Below, piece by piece: positions 44,957 through 56,301 of a stretch of DNA of 64,000 nt. Source of the stretch: Microstegium vimineum (Eukaryota > Streptophyta > Magnoliopsida > Poales > Poaceae); contig CM039129.1 of the NCBI GenBank assembly GCA_022036555.1, positions 27,950,553 to 28,014,552 of the forward strand. The letters run 5' to 3'. The notes under the pieces were generated by a model. That model made no database searches. It saw only the letters and a list, made by a program, of their open reading frames with translations, and was not told the DNA's origin. A program made the translations under genes and the position numbers. Numbering within the stretch: position 1 is the first letter of the stretch; every line of letters begins with the position of its first letter.

Positions 44957-47900
44957 TGAAAGCATCTAGGCCCTTAGTGTTTCGGTGATTAACGACAATG
45001 CAAGATTACTATGACTAACGTGTGTTTTGTAGAGGCAATAAGAAAGTTAGGTCATGGTAATGGATGGTTGCTTTGGACTATCATGATGTATGTGGCCCTC
45101 ATTGGAATCGTTTCGGTTTTCAAAGGATTAGCGACAAGGTTGAAGATTAGACTAGGTTTAAGTGTCATTGGAGTTGAGAGACACTTAGAGTAGTTTAGCA
45201 CCTTTATTTTTCCTTTGACCGTACTATTAAGAGGGGTTCTATCTAGTAGCTTGACCTAGGAGAGGCTTAGTGGTTAGGTGTGGTGCACACTTGTCAAACT
45301 AGCACTAGGAAGCTTTAGAAGTAGTCCTTGGACCATGTGGTAAAACTTCCATGAAGGAAGTAAAGTGATCTGGCTCTGAAATGAGCTCCGGACGCAAGTG
45401 TATCCCTGGGTCCGGACCATCGGACATGCGTCCGGACCCTAGGGTTCACTCTGCCTGTACCAGTGCCTACGGACGCCTTGAACAGTGACAGAGTCCGGAC
45501 TACAGAGTGAGTCCGGACCCAATCCAGAGAGGTCCAGAGAGCTCAAAATGAACCGGACGTTGTCCGGTGTGTTGAGTCCGGACGCCAAGTAGGGTCCAGA
45601 CCCAACACAAAGAGTTCCAGAGAGGGAATTTGAGTCTGGACGCAAGGCTCCGGACGCAGACTGGTGGCACTTTACCCTCCTCAGTGGCTTCATCGGAGCT
45701 TGTACCTCAGAACCCTCCTACCGCAGATACTACTACTCCTAAGGTTCAGCCGGATGTGACTCCAGTGGCTGATGAGCCCCAGGGACAGGCAGTTTAGACC
45801 TCAGTGTCCGAGACACCAGCTACAACTCCTGCTACCGAGTCAGAGGCTGCTCCCTCAGTGCCAGTTTCAGCTCCGGACTTGCCTACTTCAGAGGAACCGG
45901 CATAGGCACAGCTAGCGTTAGTGATTCCGGATATTCAGTCGTCCGATGCACCAGCAGAGTCAGTGGTCGATGCTCCGGCTTCTACTTTAGTGGCCACTGC
46001 TCTTGTGACAGCTACCTCTCCAGCTCTAGCTACAGCGGGTCAGAGCGACGACAGCGACTCCAGTCCAGACTACGACCAGTTCGACTTCCACGCTCGTGCT
46101 AGTGACCCCACTGCTCCTCCTGCGCCCGACGCTTAGTTTTTGGTGCTTTGTCGCCAAAGGGGGAGAGAGTGAGAGTATGCCAGTGATAGGGAGAGTTGAG
46201 AGTGAGACTTGGTTCTTTTGATGTGTTCACTACTCTCGTACTCATGCATCATGTTTACCCTATCGCATACATTTGATTTTGTGTGATGGTACACTTGCTT
46301 GTGACTTTGTGGTTCACTCTTATATATTATGTCACATGTTTTTGGCCCTTGAAATGCTTCCGCGCTTTACTTTGACATATACCTGTGTTAAGCATATCTC
46401 TTGTACTTGCTCTTAATTCATATCCTCAGTACATGTTGTGGCTTGGATTATTTAATCATGTATTATTCATTCATATTTACTAACCCATGCTTAGATAAGC
46501 CAAGTCACTTGAAAACCCAAAATAAAACTCTCTTTTTATACTCTATGGCGTATTGTCGTCAATCACCAAAAAGGGGGAGATTGAAAGCATCTAGGCCCCT
46601 AGTGTTTCGGTGATTAACGACAATGCAAGATTACTATGACTAACGTGTGTTTTGCAGAGGCAATAAGAAAGTTAGGTCATGCTAATGGATGGTTGCTTTG
46701 GACTATCATGATGTATGTGGCCCTCATTGGAATCGTTTCGATTTTCAAAGGATTGGCGACAAGGTTGAAGATTAGACTAGGTCTAAGTGTCATTGGAGTT
46801 GAGAGACACTTAGAGTAGTTTAGCACCTTTATTTTTCCTTTGACCGTACTATTAAGAGGGGTTCTATCTAGTAGCTTGACCTAGGAGAAGCTTAGTGGTT
46901 AGGTGTGGTGCACACTTGTCAAACTAGCACTAGGAAGCTTTAGAAGTAGTCCTTGGACCATGTGGTAAAACTTCCATGAAAGAAGTAAAGTGATCTGGCT
47001 CTGAAATGAGCTCCGGACGTAAGTGTATCCCTGGGTCCGGACCATCAGACATGCGTCCGGACCCTAGGGTTCACTCTGCCTGTACCAGTGTGTCCGGACG
47101 CCTTGAACAGTGACTGAGTCCAGACTGCAAAGTGAGTCCGGACCCAATCCAGAGAGGTCCAGAGAGCTCAAAATGAACCGGACGTTGTTCGGTGTGTTGA
47201 GTCCAGACGCCAAGTAGGGTCCGGACCCAACACAGAGAGATCCAGAGAGGGAATTTGAATCCGGACGCTGTCCGGAGCCTTTTGTCCGGACTGCGTTCAG
47301 CGTCCGGACCGCCTGGCTTTCAGTGCTGAGTTCAGAAGGTTTGGGTGTCCGGACGCATGCTTGATGGTCCGGACTCTACCCTATTCTTGCGTCCGGAGTG
47401 ACGCAGAAAGTTGGTTTTTGCCTCTAACGGCTAGGGGTTGAGATGGGGAGTATTTAACTTCCCCATCAGCCCCATGGAGTCTCTCTTGCCCATTCAAATT
47501 GCTGAGATTGCCTTGTGAGAGTGCAAGAAGTGCAAGAGCCCTAGTGAGAGTGTGAATTGCCATTCCATGTGTTGATTCTCACTAGTTGCTTAGAGTTAGC
47601 AAGTGTGCATCCATTCAATCACTAGACTAGCCTTGGTCAAGTGAGAGTTAGTGCTTGTTACTCTTGGTGATCGACATCACCTAGACGGTTTCGCAGAGGT
47701 TTGCTTGGTGATCATCCGGTGGTGTTCCTTGTGGATGACCCAAGTTCGATTGTGATCGGTTGTGGGCGATTCACCGAGCCGGAGTGGCGAAGAATCAGCC
47801 CATAGAGAGCACTTAGTCCTTGCGCAGACTAAGGGGGAGCGATACCCTTCGAAGGTGCTCCAGCGAGGACTAGGGGGGAGTGTCGACTCCTCGATACCTC

Positions 47901-48165
47901 GGCAAAACGTCGTCGTGTTAATTTCCTTTGCCCCTACTCCTTACTTATTGCATTTACTCTTAAGCACTACTTTCCGCATTATATTCTTGTTGCTTGAGTA
48001 GAATTGCATAGGCTTTACCGCTTTCATTGCCTTGTCTTGCTTGTTTAGCTAGGACACACTTGGGAAAGCACTAGGGGGTTAATTGGCTCTTGGTAGGTTT
48101 TAATTATTGCTTAGAAATTTAAAAGAGCCCAATTCACCCCCCTCTTGGGCATCTTGATCCTTTCA
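44957..48165 (+). mobile_element. Internally deleted copia-type LTR element inside integrase
   Basis: A truncated first LTR (44957 to about 45643) and a complete second LTR (46582-48165) both start TGAAAGCATCTAGGCCC; the second ends TTGATCCTTTCA. Flanking 5-mers are CCATG (44952-44956) and CCGTG (48166-48170), one substitution apart. Between the LTRs lies only the 3' end of an internal region: a Ser/Pro/Ala/Thr-rich, acidic open piece ending about 46136, then TTTGTCGCCAAAGGGGGAGA, and a polypurine tract AAAAAGGGGGAGA before the second LTR. That CCAAAGGGGGAGA signature suggests the SIRE/Maximus group. A deletion removed half of LTR 1 and all of gag-pol. Confidence 0.85.
46582..48165 (+). repeat. 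Complete LTR of the deleted copia-type element
   Basis: 1584 bp, TG...CA. The middle (46990-47400) is packed with GTCCGGAC / TCCGGACGC motifs, self-complementary and about 25-40 bp apart. The same cluster is present in the truncated LTR at 45380-45650. Confidence 0.85.
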
Positions 48166-49713
48166 CCGTGCCAGGTGAGTCTCAGCAAAATGGAGTGGCT
48201 GAAAGAAGAAACCGTACCCTAACGGATATGATAAGAAGTATGATTAGCTACTCTACTTTTACCGATATGTTTGTGGATGGAGGCATTAAAACCGTCATTC
48301 ACATTCTTAATCGTGTACTAAGTAAATCGGTGCCTAAAGCACCGTATGAGTTATGGATAGGCATAGTACCCTTACTTAAGCTCTTAAAGGTGTGGGGTTG
48401 TCCAGTTGAGGCTAAAGTATTCAACCCAAATTTTAGGTAAGTTAGATCCTAAGATAGTTAGCTGCCATTTCATTGGCTACCTAGACAGGTCAAAGGGTTA
48501 CCGCTTTTATTGCCCTGACAGGCATACTAAGTTTGTGGAAACCAGACATGCTGAGTTCTTAGAAGATCTTAGTGATCAGGGGGAGCAAGGTAGCACAATA
48601 GATCAGTTTAAAGGAGAAACGGGTCTCCAAGCCCCTACTCCAATATTTTAAGAACCATACTTTATGCTACCTGTTGTTGCTATACAAACGGTGTTAGACA
48701 CCGTAGTGCTAACACATGTTGTCAGTTCTCTTTTGCCGAAAATAAATAAGAATCTAGAACCTGTCCTTCAGGAGTCATTAGAACCATAAGTCGAGCATGA
48801 GAAGAACAACAACAGCCCCATATGGCGTCAAAATAATAAGAATATTAGAAGATCACAAAAGAGTTAGCAGATTAGCTTTATCAGATAATTAAGAGGTTTA
48901 TGAAACCAAAAAGCATCATATGGAGGTTGATCCCACCACATATGAACAAACCATGAGAAGGATAAGATAAATTACAAGAATTCCAATATTGTTTTGGGAC
49001 TTAGTGAATGTTTCTAAGGGAGCCAAGACAGCAGGCTGTAATGGGTCTATAAAAAACAAGTGACTCCTAAGGGAAAATTAAGAATCATAAGGTGCGACTC
49101 GTGGCTAAAAGGCTTTAAGCAAAGAGAACAGATTAAGGATTAATTACAATGAGAACCTTTTCTCCAATCTCATGTAAAGTTTATTTTAGAATTATAGTGG
49201 CCCTAGTAGCATACTAAGACTTAGAGTTACATCAGTTGGATGTACAGACGACACTCCTTAGTGGGGATCTACGATGAGATGTTTTACATGGCACAACCGA
49301 AAGGTTTTGTTGTGGAAAAAAAATGAAATATGAGATGTCGCCTAAGGAAGTCCATTTATGGACTAAAGCAAGCTTCAAGACAGTGGTATTTGAAGTTTGA
49401 TCAAACAATTAGAAAGTTTGGGTTTAAGACGAATGTAGAGGACAATTGCGTTTACGCAAAGTTTAAGAATGCTAAGTTTATTTTCTTAGTCCTATATGTG
49501 GATGATATTTTGCTTGCAAACAATGATGTCAGTCTACTAATGGAAACCAAGAAGTTCTTGTCCTCACATTTCGATATGAAAGATCTCGGTGAAGCCTCTT
49601 TTAGTTTCTGGAGTTTGAGAATCACTGTGATAGAAATAGAGGGGTTTTAAGACTGCCACAAAAAGCATACATAGATAAGGTTCTTAAGAAATATAGTATG
49701 CATAAGTGCAGTT

Positions 49714-49797
49714 CATCACCTGTACCCATTGTCAAGGTTAGATAAGTATAGGGAACATCACCTGTACCCATTGTCAAGGTTAGATAAGTATAGGGAA
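49714..49797. repeat. 42-bp direct tandem duplication
   Basis: The unit starting CATCACCTGTACCCATTGTC is repeated perfectly at 49714-49755 and 49756-49797 within the decayed pol region. Confidence 0.95.
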
Positions 49798-50693
49798 CAT
49801 CAGTGTCCCAATAATCAGATCGAACTCGAGCAAATGAGATCAGTATCTTAGGCTTCAGCTGTCAGAAGCTTGTAATATGCTCAAATTTATACTCGCCTTG
49901 ACATAGTTATGTTACCAGGTTACTTGACAAATATTAAAAGAATCCAGATGTAGAACGTTGGAAGTTAGTTAAGATAGTTCTGCATTTTTTGCAGGGCACA
50001 AAAGGCTTCATGCTAAGTTATAATAAGAATGACTTAGATTATGCGGGGGGTGAAAGCTAAGTTATAATAAGTTATTTCTATCCACGTCAGGTTAGATATT
50101 CACCCCGCAAGTGGAGCTATATCGTGGAAAAGCTCAAAACAAACCCTTGTCACATTATCGACGATGTACGCTGAGTTTGTAGCATATCACGAGACCTCGG
50201 GGCGGGTGAACTAACTTAAGAAGTTCTTGCCCGGGTTAAGAGTGATAGATAGCATTGAGAAAAACAACTTAAATTATACTACAATAATATGCTCACAACA
50301 ATAAGTCAAGTGGTGCTGCCAAACACATTGACATTAAGCATTATGTTGTGAGGAACAAAAGTTCGGGATCATGTCATAAGTCTTGAGCATATAAGTACAA
50401 GATATCAATTAGCGGATCCGCTCATCAAAAGGCTTACCACCCAACGTGTTTAGAAAACACGTAGCTAGCATGGGTTAAAGGAAAGCCTATGATTCCTGAA
50501 CACTTAGGGCCCTTAGTTAGAACTCTTTTTAGAGAGATGTAATGTAGTTGTCAAGTCCAACGAAAATTTTCTTCTGTGACGATGAGACACGCTCTACGCT
50601 TTTCTCTATAATGTGGTGGAGTAAAATAGTTAAGTTTTAAGTTAAGACTAAGATAAGATTAAGGTAAGATATTAGAAGAGATCAAGGGGAGAA

Positions 50694-51132
50694 TGTTAGT
50701 ATTGATCTCTCTCCCATAATGAGCCCAACGGTCCATTAGGGACTTGATCCGCTCTTGATCGGGGAGCCCAGCCCAATTAAGGGTTGGAGGGCCCCTGTCA
50801 CGCTGTGCCTATATAAGGGAAGGTGGGGGCTACCCGCACAAGTCACGAGGTTCGTCTGTCCTAAGCCGTCGCCCCCATCCTGTCCAGTCCCGGCACAACC
50901 AGTGACGGGAAGCACCTCCGCCACCGGTCTGCACCGCCGGACTTCACTGCGACCTCTTCACCGACCGTCGCTGCCCGTGCGCAGACTCCATCGACTGAAG
51001 CAGTGCCGGTCGGGAATTAAGCCAGGTTATACTAACCCTAATATCCTCTTCCTCTTTATGTCCTTCTCAGATCCGAACCACACCATTCATCCTAAGTAAT
51101 TAACCCTATTAGTAGATCCGCTAAGTCTATCA
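50694..51132 (+). repeat. 3' LTR of the outer copia element
   Basis: 439 bp, matching 35903-36314 joined to 42233-42287. It keeps the site CCATTCATCC uninterrupted and the TATA box CTATATAAGG (50810-50819). Confidence 0.93.
50810..50819 (+). promoter_or_regulatory. TATA box of the outer copia 3' LTR
   Basis: CTATATAAGG is intact here, unlike the 5' LTR. Transcription from it would run toward 51.8 kb, antisense to the permease gene. Confidence 0.6.
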
Positions 51133-51821
51133 CAAGTAACCAGCAACACCACGCCACCAAGCCACCAGTCTGTGCTCAGCTGACGGACCCACGAGAGCAA
51201 GACCGAGCGAGCGGAGACGCCTAGACCACTTCTCCGGTGGAAGACGCACCCTAGTGAGCAAATTGTCTGCAGCTTGTGCATGCTGATGAGCTGATCACAC
51301 AAGATGCATGAGAAATTGGCTTGCAAGCCATGCATGTCTTTGACATTTTCCTGCTGTCCAAAGTCGTCAGCCAAAAGAAGAATTTAACTCAGGGAGGTGC
51401 AGCCCCTTCCAGGAATGCGGTGCGTGAAAAGAAGGCCCTACAAGTCGATGCAGCAGAGTACTCACCCTTCTAGGACGAATTTCTCCGGAAACAGAGGCTG
51501 CAGCACAATGCCATCAACAAGCTCCTAGACCTAAAGGCATTCGCTGAGGACCTGTATGGATACACTGAAGCAGGAATCAAAGATTTTAGCAGCTGATACG
51601 AAAATACATGAAAATATACTGTATATAAGCAAATCCCCTTAGATTTCGAATTCCTCAGACATCACTTACATTACATTACATACATGCCATTGTTCTTACC
51701 AAGGCAACGTAGTAGTTATGAAGCATAACTATGTAGCAGTAATATGTAACATTCAGTTCCACAACTAGTTTCTTCTAATAACTTGCAGATTGGAGCAAGC
51801 AAAGCAAATCTATATACCTAG
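51133..51821. other. Intergenic between copia 3' LTR and permease gene
   Basis: Contains a short gene-like relic (listed separately). From about 51600 it holds the probable 3' UTR and downstream flank of the minus-strand permease. Confidence 0.45.
51420..51596 (+). pseudogene. Fragment of an unidentified protein-coding gene
   Basis: One plus-strand frame reads VREKKALQVDAAEYSPF, a TAG, then DEFLRKQRLQHNAINKLL and DLKAFAEDLYGYTEAGIK to a TGA at 51594. The residue mix is protein-like (a charged amphipathic helix), but I do not recognise it. It may be a captured exon or relic. Confidence 0.3.
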
Positions 51822-54800
51822 TTAGTTAGGCTTGAAGAACTTGAGCTTCATCCCATTGTTGACAATGCTCCAGACGCCACCCAGTGAGAACGCCAGGCTG
51901 AACGCTGTGCCGAGCAGCCCAAGGCCCCAGTTGAGGTACCAGCTGAAGCTGAACCTCTCGGGCTTCTTGACACGGATCCACATGAAGCACGGGTAGGCGA
52001 AGGTCACAGGCAGGGTGAGCCCGCCCAGCAGCCCAGCGAGGCTGGAGAGGAACGGCAGGGCCACGCTGATGAACAGCGAGAGGAACCCGTAGAAGACCCT
52101 GAACCCTGACCGCACCCATGCCGAGCACGGGCGGTTGGTGCGGCCAGTGTAGTAGGCCTCGAAACTGTCGAACACCGGCATGGAGTAGATCTGGAAGCTG
52201 CTGAGGCAGTTGAGCACGACGAGGAGGCATGTCGTTGCGAGGAGGCCCCGCGGGATGTCATGGCTGTGGAAGGCATAGAGTGCCGCCAGCATCCCTCCTG
52301 GTGGCATCTGCAGGGCGTGCCATGAGTACAAGCACAACAGTCCAGGGATCGTTAGTTGCAGCACAATGAAGTCATGATTAGTATGATGAGCTAAGTAAGC
52401 ATCATGAAGTACTTGCCATGTTTCCATAGGCCCAGTAGCCTCCAATGGCCACGGGGAAGAGGCACATTGCAATCAGGAGATACGCTACTTTGGCCCCGCG
52501 CCACATTGGCACATGTGCTGGATGTTTGAAAGTCGATGGCATTGTCGCCTGCAAAATTTCAATAATAATTCACACACATGAAGTTACCAAATGATGTTAA
52601 CGATGATAGAAAGAAAGGCTCTGAGCCAATAATTCATCAACGATAAATTATACTGACCTGTATTTCCAGAGCAAGATTGTGCCCTCTGAAAGCAAACACT
52701 ATTATCCCAAGGGCATTCAAGGTTGAGAATAGGGATATACCAAAAGAATTGGATGCGACTGGGCCATAAGATACTGTCGGTGGTCTCGGTTGGCTGACGG
52801 AGAGAACCCATGACATGGTACAGTACATTATCGCAGTTGCCCCACCAATGAGTGAAAGACCAGCGATTGAATTGAGATTTGGAAGTTGGGAGAGAATTAC
52901 TGCCAAGGATGTGAACACCAAGTACCACTCAACCGTTGTAATGGGGTTCGGAGAGCACAGTGGTCCACACACTATTTGGAAGAACAGCTTCATGGTCTCC
53001 CCTCCAACAAGGATCAATGCAGTGGCGGTGCCTGCCGAGAGATAAATAGTTGGGAAAAGAGCCAGCCACATTCCCAGTTTTTCTCCTGGATGAATAATAT
53101 ATATATTAGTCAGTATTTAATTGGTGGAAATCCCTTTCAGTCCTGCGACATGAATTATGTAAGTATAGCTATCTATGAAATAGATCAACAGAGAATCTAG
53201 CTGCATTGCATGTTCCCAGTTTGGTGCAACCAGAGGCAATAATAATTCCAAGTAGATAATCTTTAGAAAGGAATAATCCCAAGTAGATAATGCAATAGTT
53301 TGATACTGTAAGAAGGATCATAGGGTTCCAGTAGAAGCAACAGATAACATATTTCTACGGTACTGTGAGGAATGAGAGCGATATGTTATCTGACAGAAGA
53401 AGCAGCTCCAGATCTGGATGGGAAGAAAACAAAAGAGAGTTCCTAGATTAGCCTGGCACTACCCCATCAGTCACGCTCCACGTCTTATTTGAAAGCAGCA
53501 AAACACTGTCAATAGATTCTTTCCAGCCTATATGACAGAGATAATAATTGGACAGTGGCGACATACAGTGCTTACACCCATTTACATATTGCAGACATGT
53601 CAGTGGCATTCATGAATCAAGGAAACAGAAGTTCATGAACTGGCAAAAATAGTTGAGAGAATGTCTCACCAAATGCAGCCTGTGCAAGCTCCACATATCT
53701 GTTGTACCTCCTGCCTGGCACAGCCTCATGAAGCTTCACTAGGATCCAGAGTGTGTACAGTTGCCAGAAATAAGCAATAGTCAATGAAATTATCCCCCAG
53801 CTCCTGCAGTCCAAACAGTCATAAACAGTGATTTGTCAGAAATGGTTCTGATGAGTCCCAGCTATAATAATTTAGGGACATTGAGTACTTCAGAGAAATT
53901 GGCTGAGAAGGATGAAACCCAGTCCAACTGGAGGCCACAATTAATGGCTCAAAATGAGAACAAGATTCCCCCCCCCCCCCCCCCCCCCTTTTTCACTTGC
54001 AATAAAGAAAGTATAATCCTACCAATTAGTTACAAGTACTGCACATTTTGTTTATCCTAAGTTACACATGCTATGCTTACAACAATTCAACAAACTTCAA
54101 ATCAGAGAAGGAAAAAAAAGACAAAACCAAAATAGTCCATAAACATATGAGATTTATACTGTGATTTTTATAAGAACAGTGGTTTTGATTCTTGTTTTGA
54201 AAATTTTTGAACCTTATCACTGGCAAAAAATGAATGAACCCTGCAATTTTACCAACCTGAATTATAGTAATTATAACTAAACGTAGCAAACGTTTACCAG
54301 CAGAAAACAAATATGAAGAGTGAAAAAAGACATTAGCAAATTTGGGACTCGAGATCTTGTACTTGCTGGCTGCCTTCCTGGAATTAACAATACTCAATCA
54401 TAGGGACTTAAGATACTAAACAGGTCTCTGTGTTTGGTATTCTGGACAGATGTGGAGTGAGAACTGGGCCATCTCATCCAAATTCAGCAATCAAAATGGT
54501 TTGTACCGGCACCCACCACCAAAGTTGAGAGGCATTGACACGGGCAGAGTCAAGACAAGTGTACAAAATAAAGCTTGAAACACAGCAACCAACATCGTGA
54601 AAACGTCTGGCCCGGGCACCAGATTTTGAAACCTGGATTGGCCAATTCGGCCAATGATACGCTCACCCTGTCAGTCCTCAGAACAATCTAGGCGGCGGCT
54701 CCAATAACAAAAGCAGAGAATGCAAGGCAGCAGCAGCAATGCTAACCTGAAATAAGCAACGGAGGGGGGAAGAATTGTGGCGGACAGGAGCAGTGACTGG

Positions 54801-55157
54801 TGGGTTAGCATACCATCCGAGGCCGGTGAAAGCGAGCGGGAGGAGGAGCGCCTGGAAGCCGAGGCCGGCGTTGAGGGAGTGGAAGGCGGCGTAACGGGCG
54901 TTGCCGCCGCGGCTCTCGGTGACGGGCAGCCAGGCGTCACGCGGGTCGAGGCGCGTGAGGTGGCCCACGTCCTCCAGGTACCCGCGCAGGCCCTCCACCA
55001 CGCGACGCCCGGGGGTGCCGGAGCCCTTGCTCCTCCCGCCGCCTGCTCCGGCTCCGGTCGGCGTCGCCGCGCCCTCCGGCGTCGACAGGCCGTGCGGCGT
55101 CGCCGGGATCGACACCAGCTCCGGCTCGCTCGCTGCGCCTTCCGCCGCCATCGCCAT
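51822..55157 (-). CDS. Amino-acid permease, lysine/histidine transporter-like 8 (AATL1) group, 5 exons
   Basis: Exons on the minus strand are 55157-54814, 53803-53670, 53085-52658, 52548-52429 and 52307-51822, totalling 1512 bases and 503 residues without a stop. Intron 4 has a GC donor (ATG|GCAAGT); the others are GT-AG. The first about 75 residues are soluble, Gly/Pro/Thr-rich (SIPATPHGLSTPEG). The membrane part starts at VTESRGGNARYAAFHSLNAG and runs through GWSWGIISLTIAYFWQLYTL, ALFPTIYLSAGTATALILVG, FAFRGHNLALEIQATMPST, GGYWAYGNM and the C-terminal helices ending FKPN. This order matches the AAAP-family proton-coupled amino-acid transporters, with about 10-11 helices and plasma-membrane location expected. 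Substrate cannot be told from sequence. The ATG chosen is the first of MAMAAEGAASEPEL. Confidence 0.9.
53968..53988. repeat. Poly(C) tract, 21 bp, in permease intron 1
   Basis: An uninterrupted run of C, or G on the transcribed strand, followed by a T run. It may be length-variable or a sequencing weak point. Confidence 0.95.
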
Positions 55158-55983
55158 TGCCGTACTGTACTGCTGTCCCTGGAGTTCTTGGGGTTCGCGA
55201 GTGAGGAGTGAGGGAGGTTTTTGGAATGGTTGGAGCCTTGGGTTGCCCGCTGGCGTGAAAAGAAAAAGGTGGCGCAGCGCAGGGGAGGGAGTGTGCTGTG
55301 GTGAGGGAACAGGAGGACAGTGACTTCCGTGTCGGGGAAGAGAGAGAGTGAGAAGTGAAATAAATGGTGCACGGGGATTGTCGAGGAGACAGACAGAGAG
55401 AGAGAAAGCGAGTGTACGAGAGGAGACTGTAGCCAACGCGTGCCATGTCCGTCCGTCCGGGGAGGGGAGCCGTCGAGCGGAGCAGTCAGCAGAACAGAGC
55501 ACACGGCGGCGCCGCGGGCGGGACGGGACCGATCCGACCACTGCCGTGCGGCGACGCGCTCGGCTCGGGCCCCGGTGACAGCGAGCTTGTCAACGTGGGT
55601 TTGCGTGCGCCACGCTCTGCCCTCTGGTCGCATTTTCACCGTGCGGTCAACTCGGCCGGGTTGGTGTCTTGCGGGCAAGGGTTTTGCGTGCCGGAGGAGC
55701 AGCGTGTTTCTACTGTAGCACTGTAGGAGACGACTGCACGCACGCACGTTGGTTGCGGAGTGGTGTGCTGCAAGGCAATCAGTCAGGCAAGGAAAGGAAG
55801 GAGGATGGGCGTCGGCTGGAGCGGTGAACGTGAACATTTTCTTTTGCGAGCGGTGAACGTGAACATATCCATCATCCATAGGCAATGAACAAGTAGTATT
55901 AGCCTTGTCTATTATAAGATATTTGATACGCCACACTTAAAAATTTGTGCAAAACATCACGTGTTTTGTTATGAGCTGTTTTA
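55158..55983 (-). other. 5' UTR and promoter region of the permease gene
   Basis: GC-rich to about 55700 with AG-rich runs (GAGAGAGAGTGAG, AGACAGACAGAGAGAG on the plus strand), meaning CT-rich microsatellite-like leader on the coding strand, which is common in grass 5' UTRs. No single TATA box is convincing. The long minus frame across 54671-55936 is an artefact of GC richness. Confidence 0.45.
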
Positions 55984-55986
55984 TTA

Positions 55987-56298
55987 GGCCCTGTTTAGTT
56001 CCAACCAAAATCCAAAATCCAAAATCACAATTATTTTAGATTTCAAAATGCAAAATGCAAAATATTTTAATAGGGTGTTTAGTTCCAAACAAAATTTATC
56101 TTTCAATGATGGGGATTGTGAGAATGACACACAAACCAATGCAAATATTCCCTTATTTTGGTCTCTTGAGACCAAAATCCAAAATAGGGAATGGACCACT
56201 TTTTGCCAAATATTTTGGGTATTATTTAGTTCCATTTTGTAAAATGAAGAGTCAAAACCTAAAATATTTTGGATTCTATGGAGAACTAAACACCCCTT
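55987..56298. mobile_element. Tourist-like MITE, second copy of the intron-5 family
   Basis: The ends GGCCCTGTTTAGTTCC and GGAGAACTAAACACCCC lie next to TTA at 55984-55986 and 56299-56301. The body shares AATGGACCACTTTTTGCC and CCAAAATATTTTGG-type text with 27808-28121 in the opposite orientation. It lies about 0.8 kb upstream of the permease start. Confidence 0.8.
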
Positions 56299-56301
56299 TT
56301 A

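Larger units (their letters stand above)
44830..50430 (+). pseudogene. Outer copia pol: integrase, reverse transcriptase, RNase H remnants
   Basis: Integrase core text EWYGRHTPYGQVPGFF and FLQENGIVANYSM ends at 44956. After the nested element it continues at 48171 with GESQQNGVAERRNRTLTDM (catalytic Glu) and later YRFYCPDRHTKFVETRHAEF. The linker and early polymerase (48660-49320) are full of stops. At 49330-49600 polymerase is legible, with SIYGLKQASRQWYLKFDQT and VLYVDDILLANND (catalytic YVDD). RNase H (about 49980-50430) is only faintly recognisable. The copy is inactive. Gene order integrase then polymerase confirms copia class. Confidence 0.8.
35903..51132 (+). mobile_element. Outer Ty1/copia retrotransposon with two nested elements
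   Basis: The LTR starts TGTTAGTATTGATCTC at both 35903 and 50694 and ends CTAAGTCTATCA at 42287 and 51132. The 5' LTR is split by a gypsy element (36315-42227). Directly after the 5' LTR comes the initiator-Met-tRNA-type primer site TGGTATCAGAAG (42289-42300). The polypurine tract CAAGGGGAGAA (50683-50693) precedes the 3' LTR. Internal coding DNA is eroded to integrase and polymerase fragments, and integrase is interrupted by a second element (44957-48165). Flanking 5-mers are CAGAT (left) and CAAGT (right), so the target duplication is not intact. Confidence 0.9.

Noticed and set aside
45439..45693. 84-residue minus-strand frame in an LTR
   Set aside because: Arises from GTCCGGAC repeat clusters within the LTR.
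44957..48165. Two independent solo LTRs
   Set aside because: A polypurine tract and internal 3' sequence directly precede the second LTR, and the outer 5-mers CCATG/CCGTG nearly match, so it is one internally deleted element.
35898..51137. Intact target duplication of the outer copia
   Set aside because: Flanking 5-mers CAGAT and CAAGT differ at two positions; I do not claim a match.
54671..55936. 421-residue minus-strand open frame
   Set aside because: It runs through permease exon 1 in another phase and through the UTR; the transporter motifs lie in a different frame with proper splice sites.
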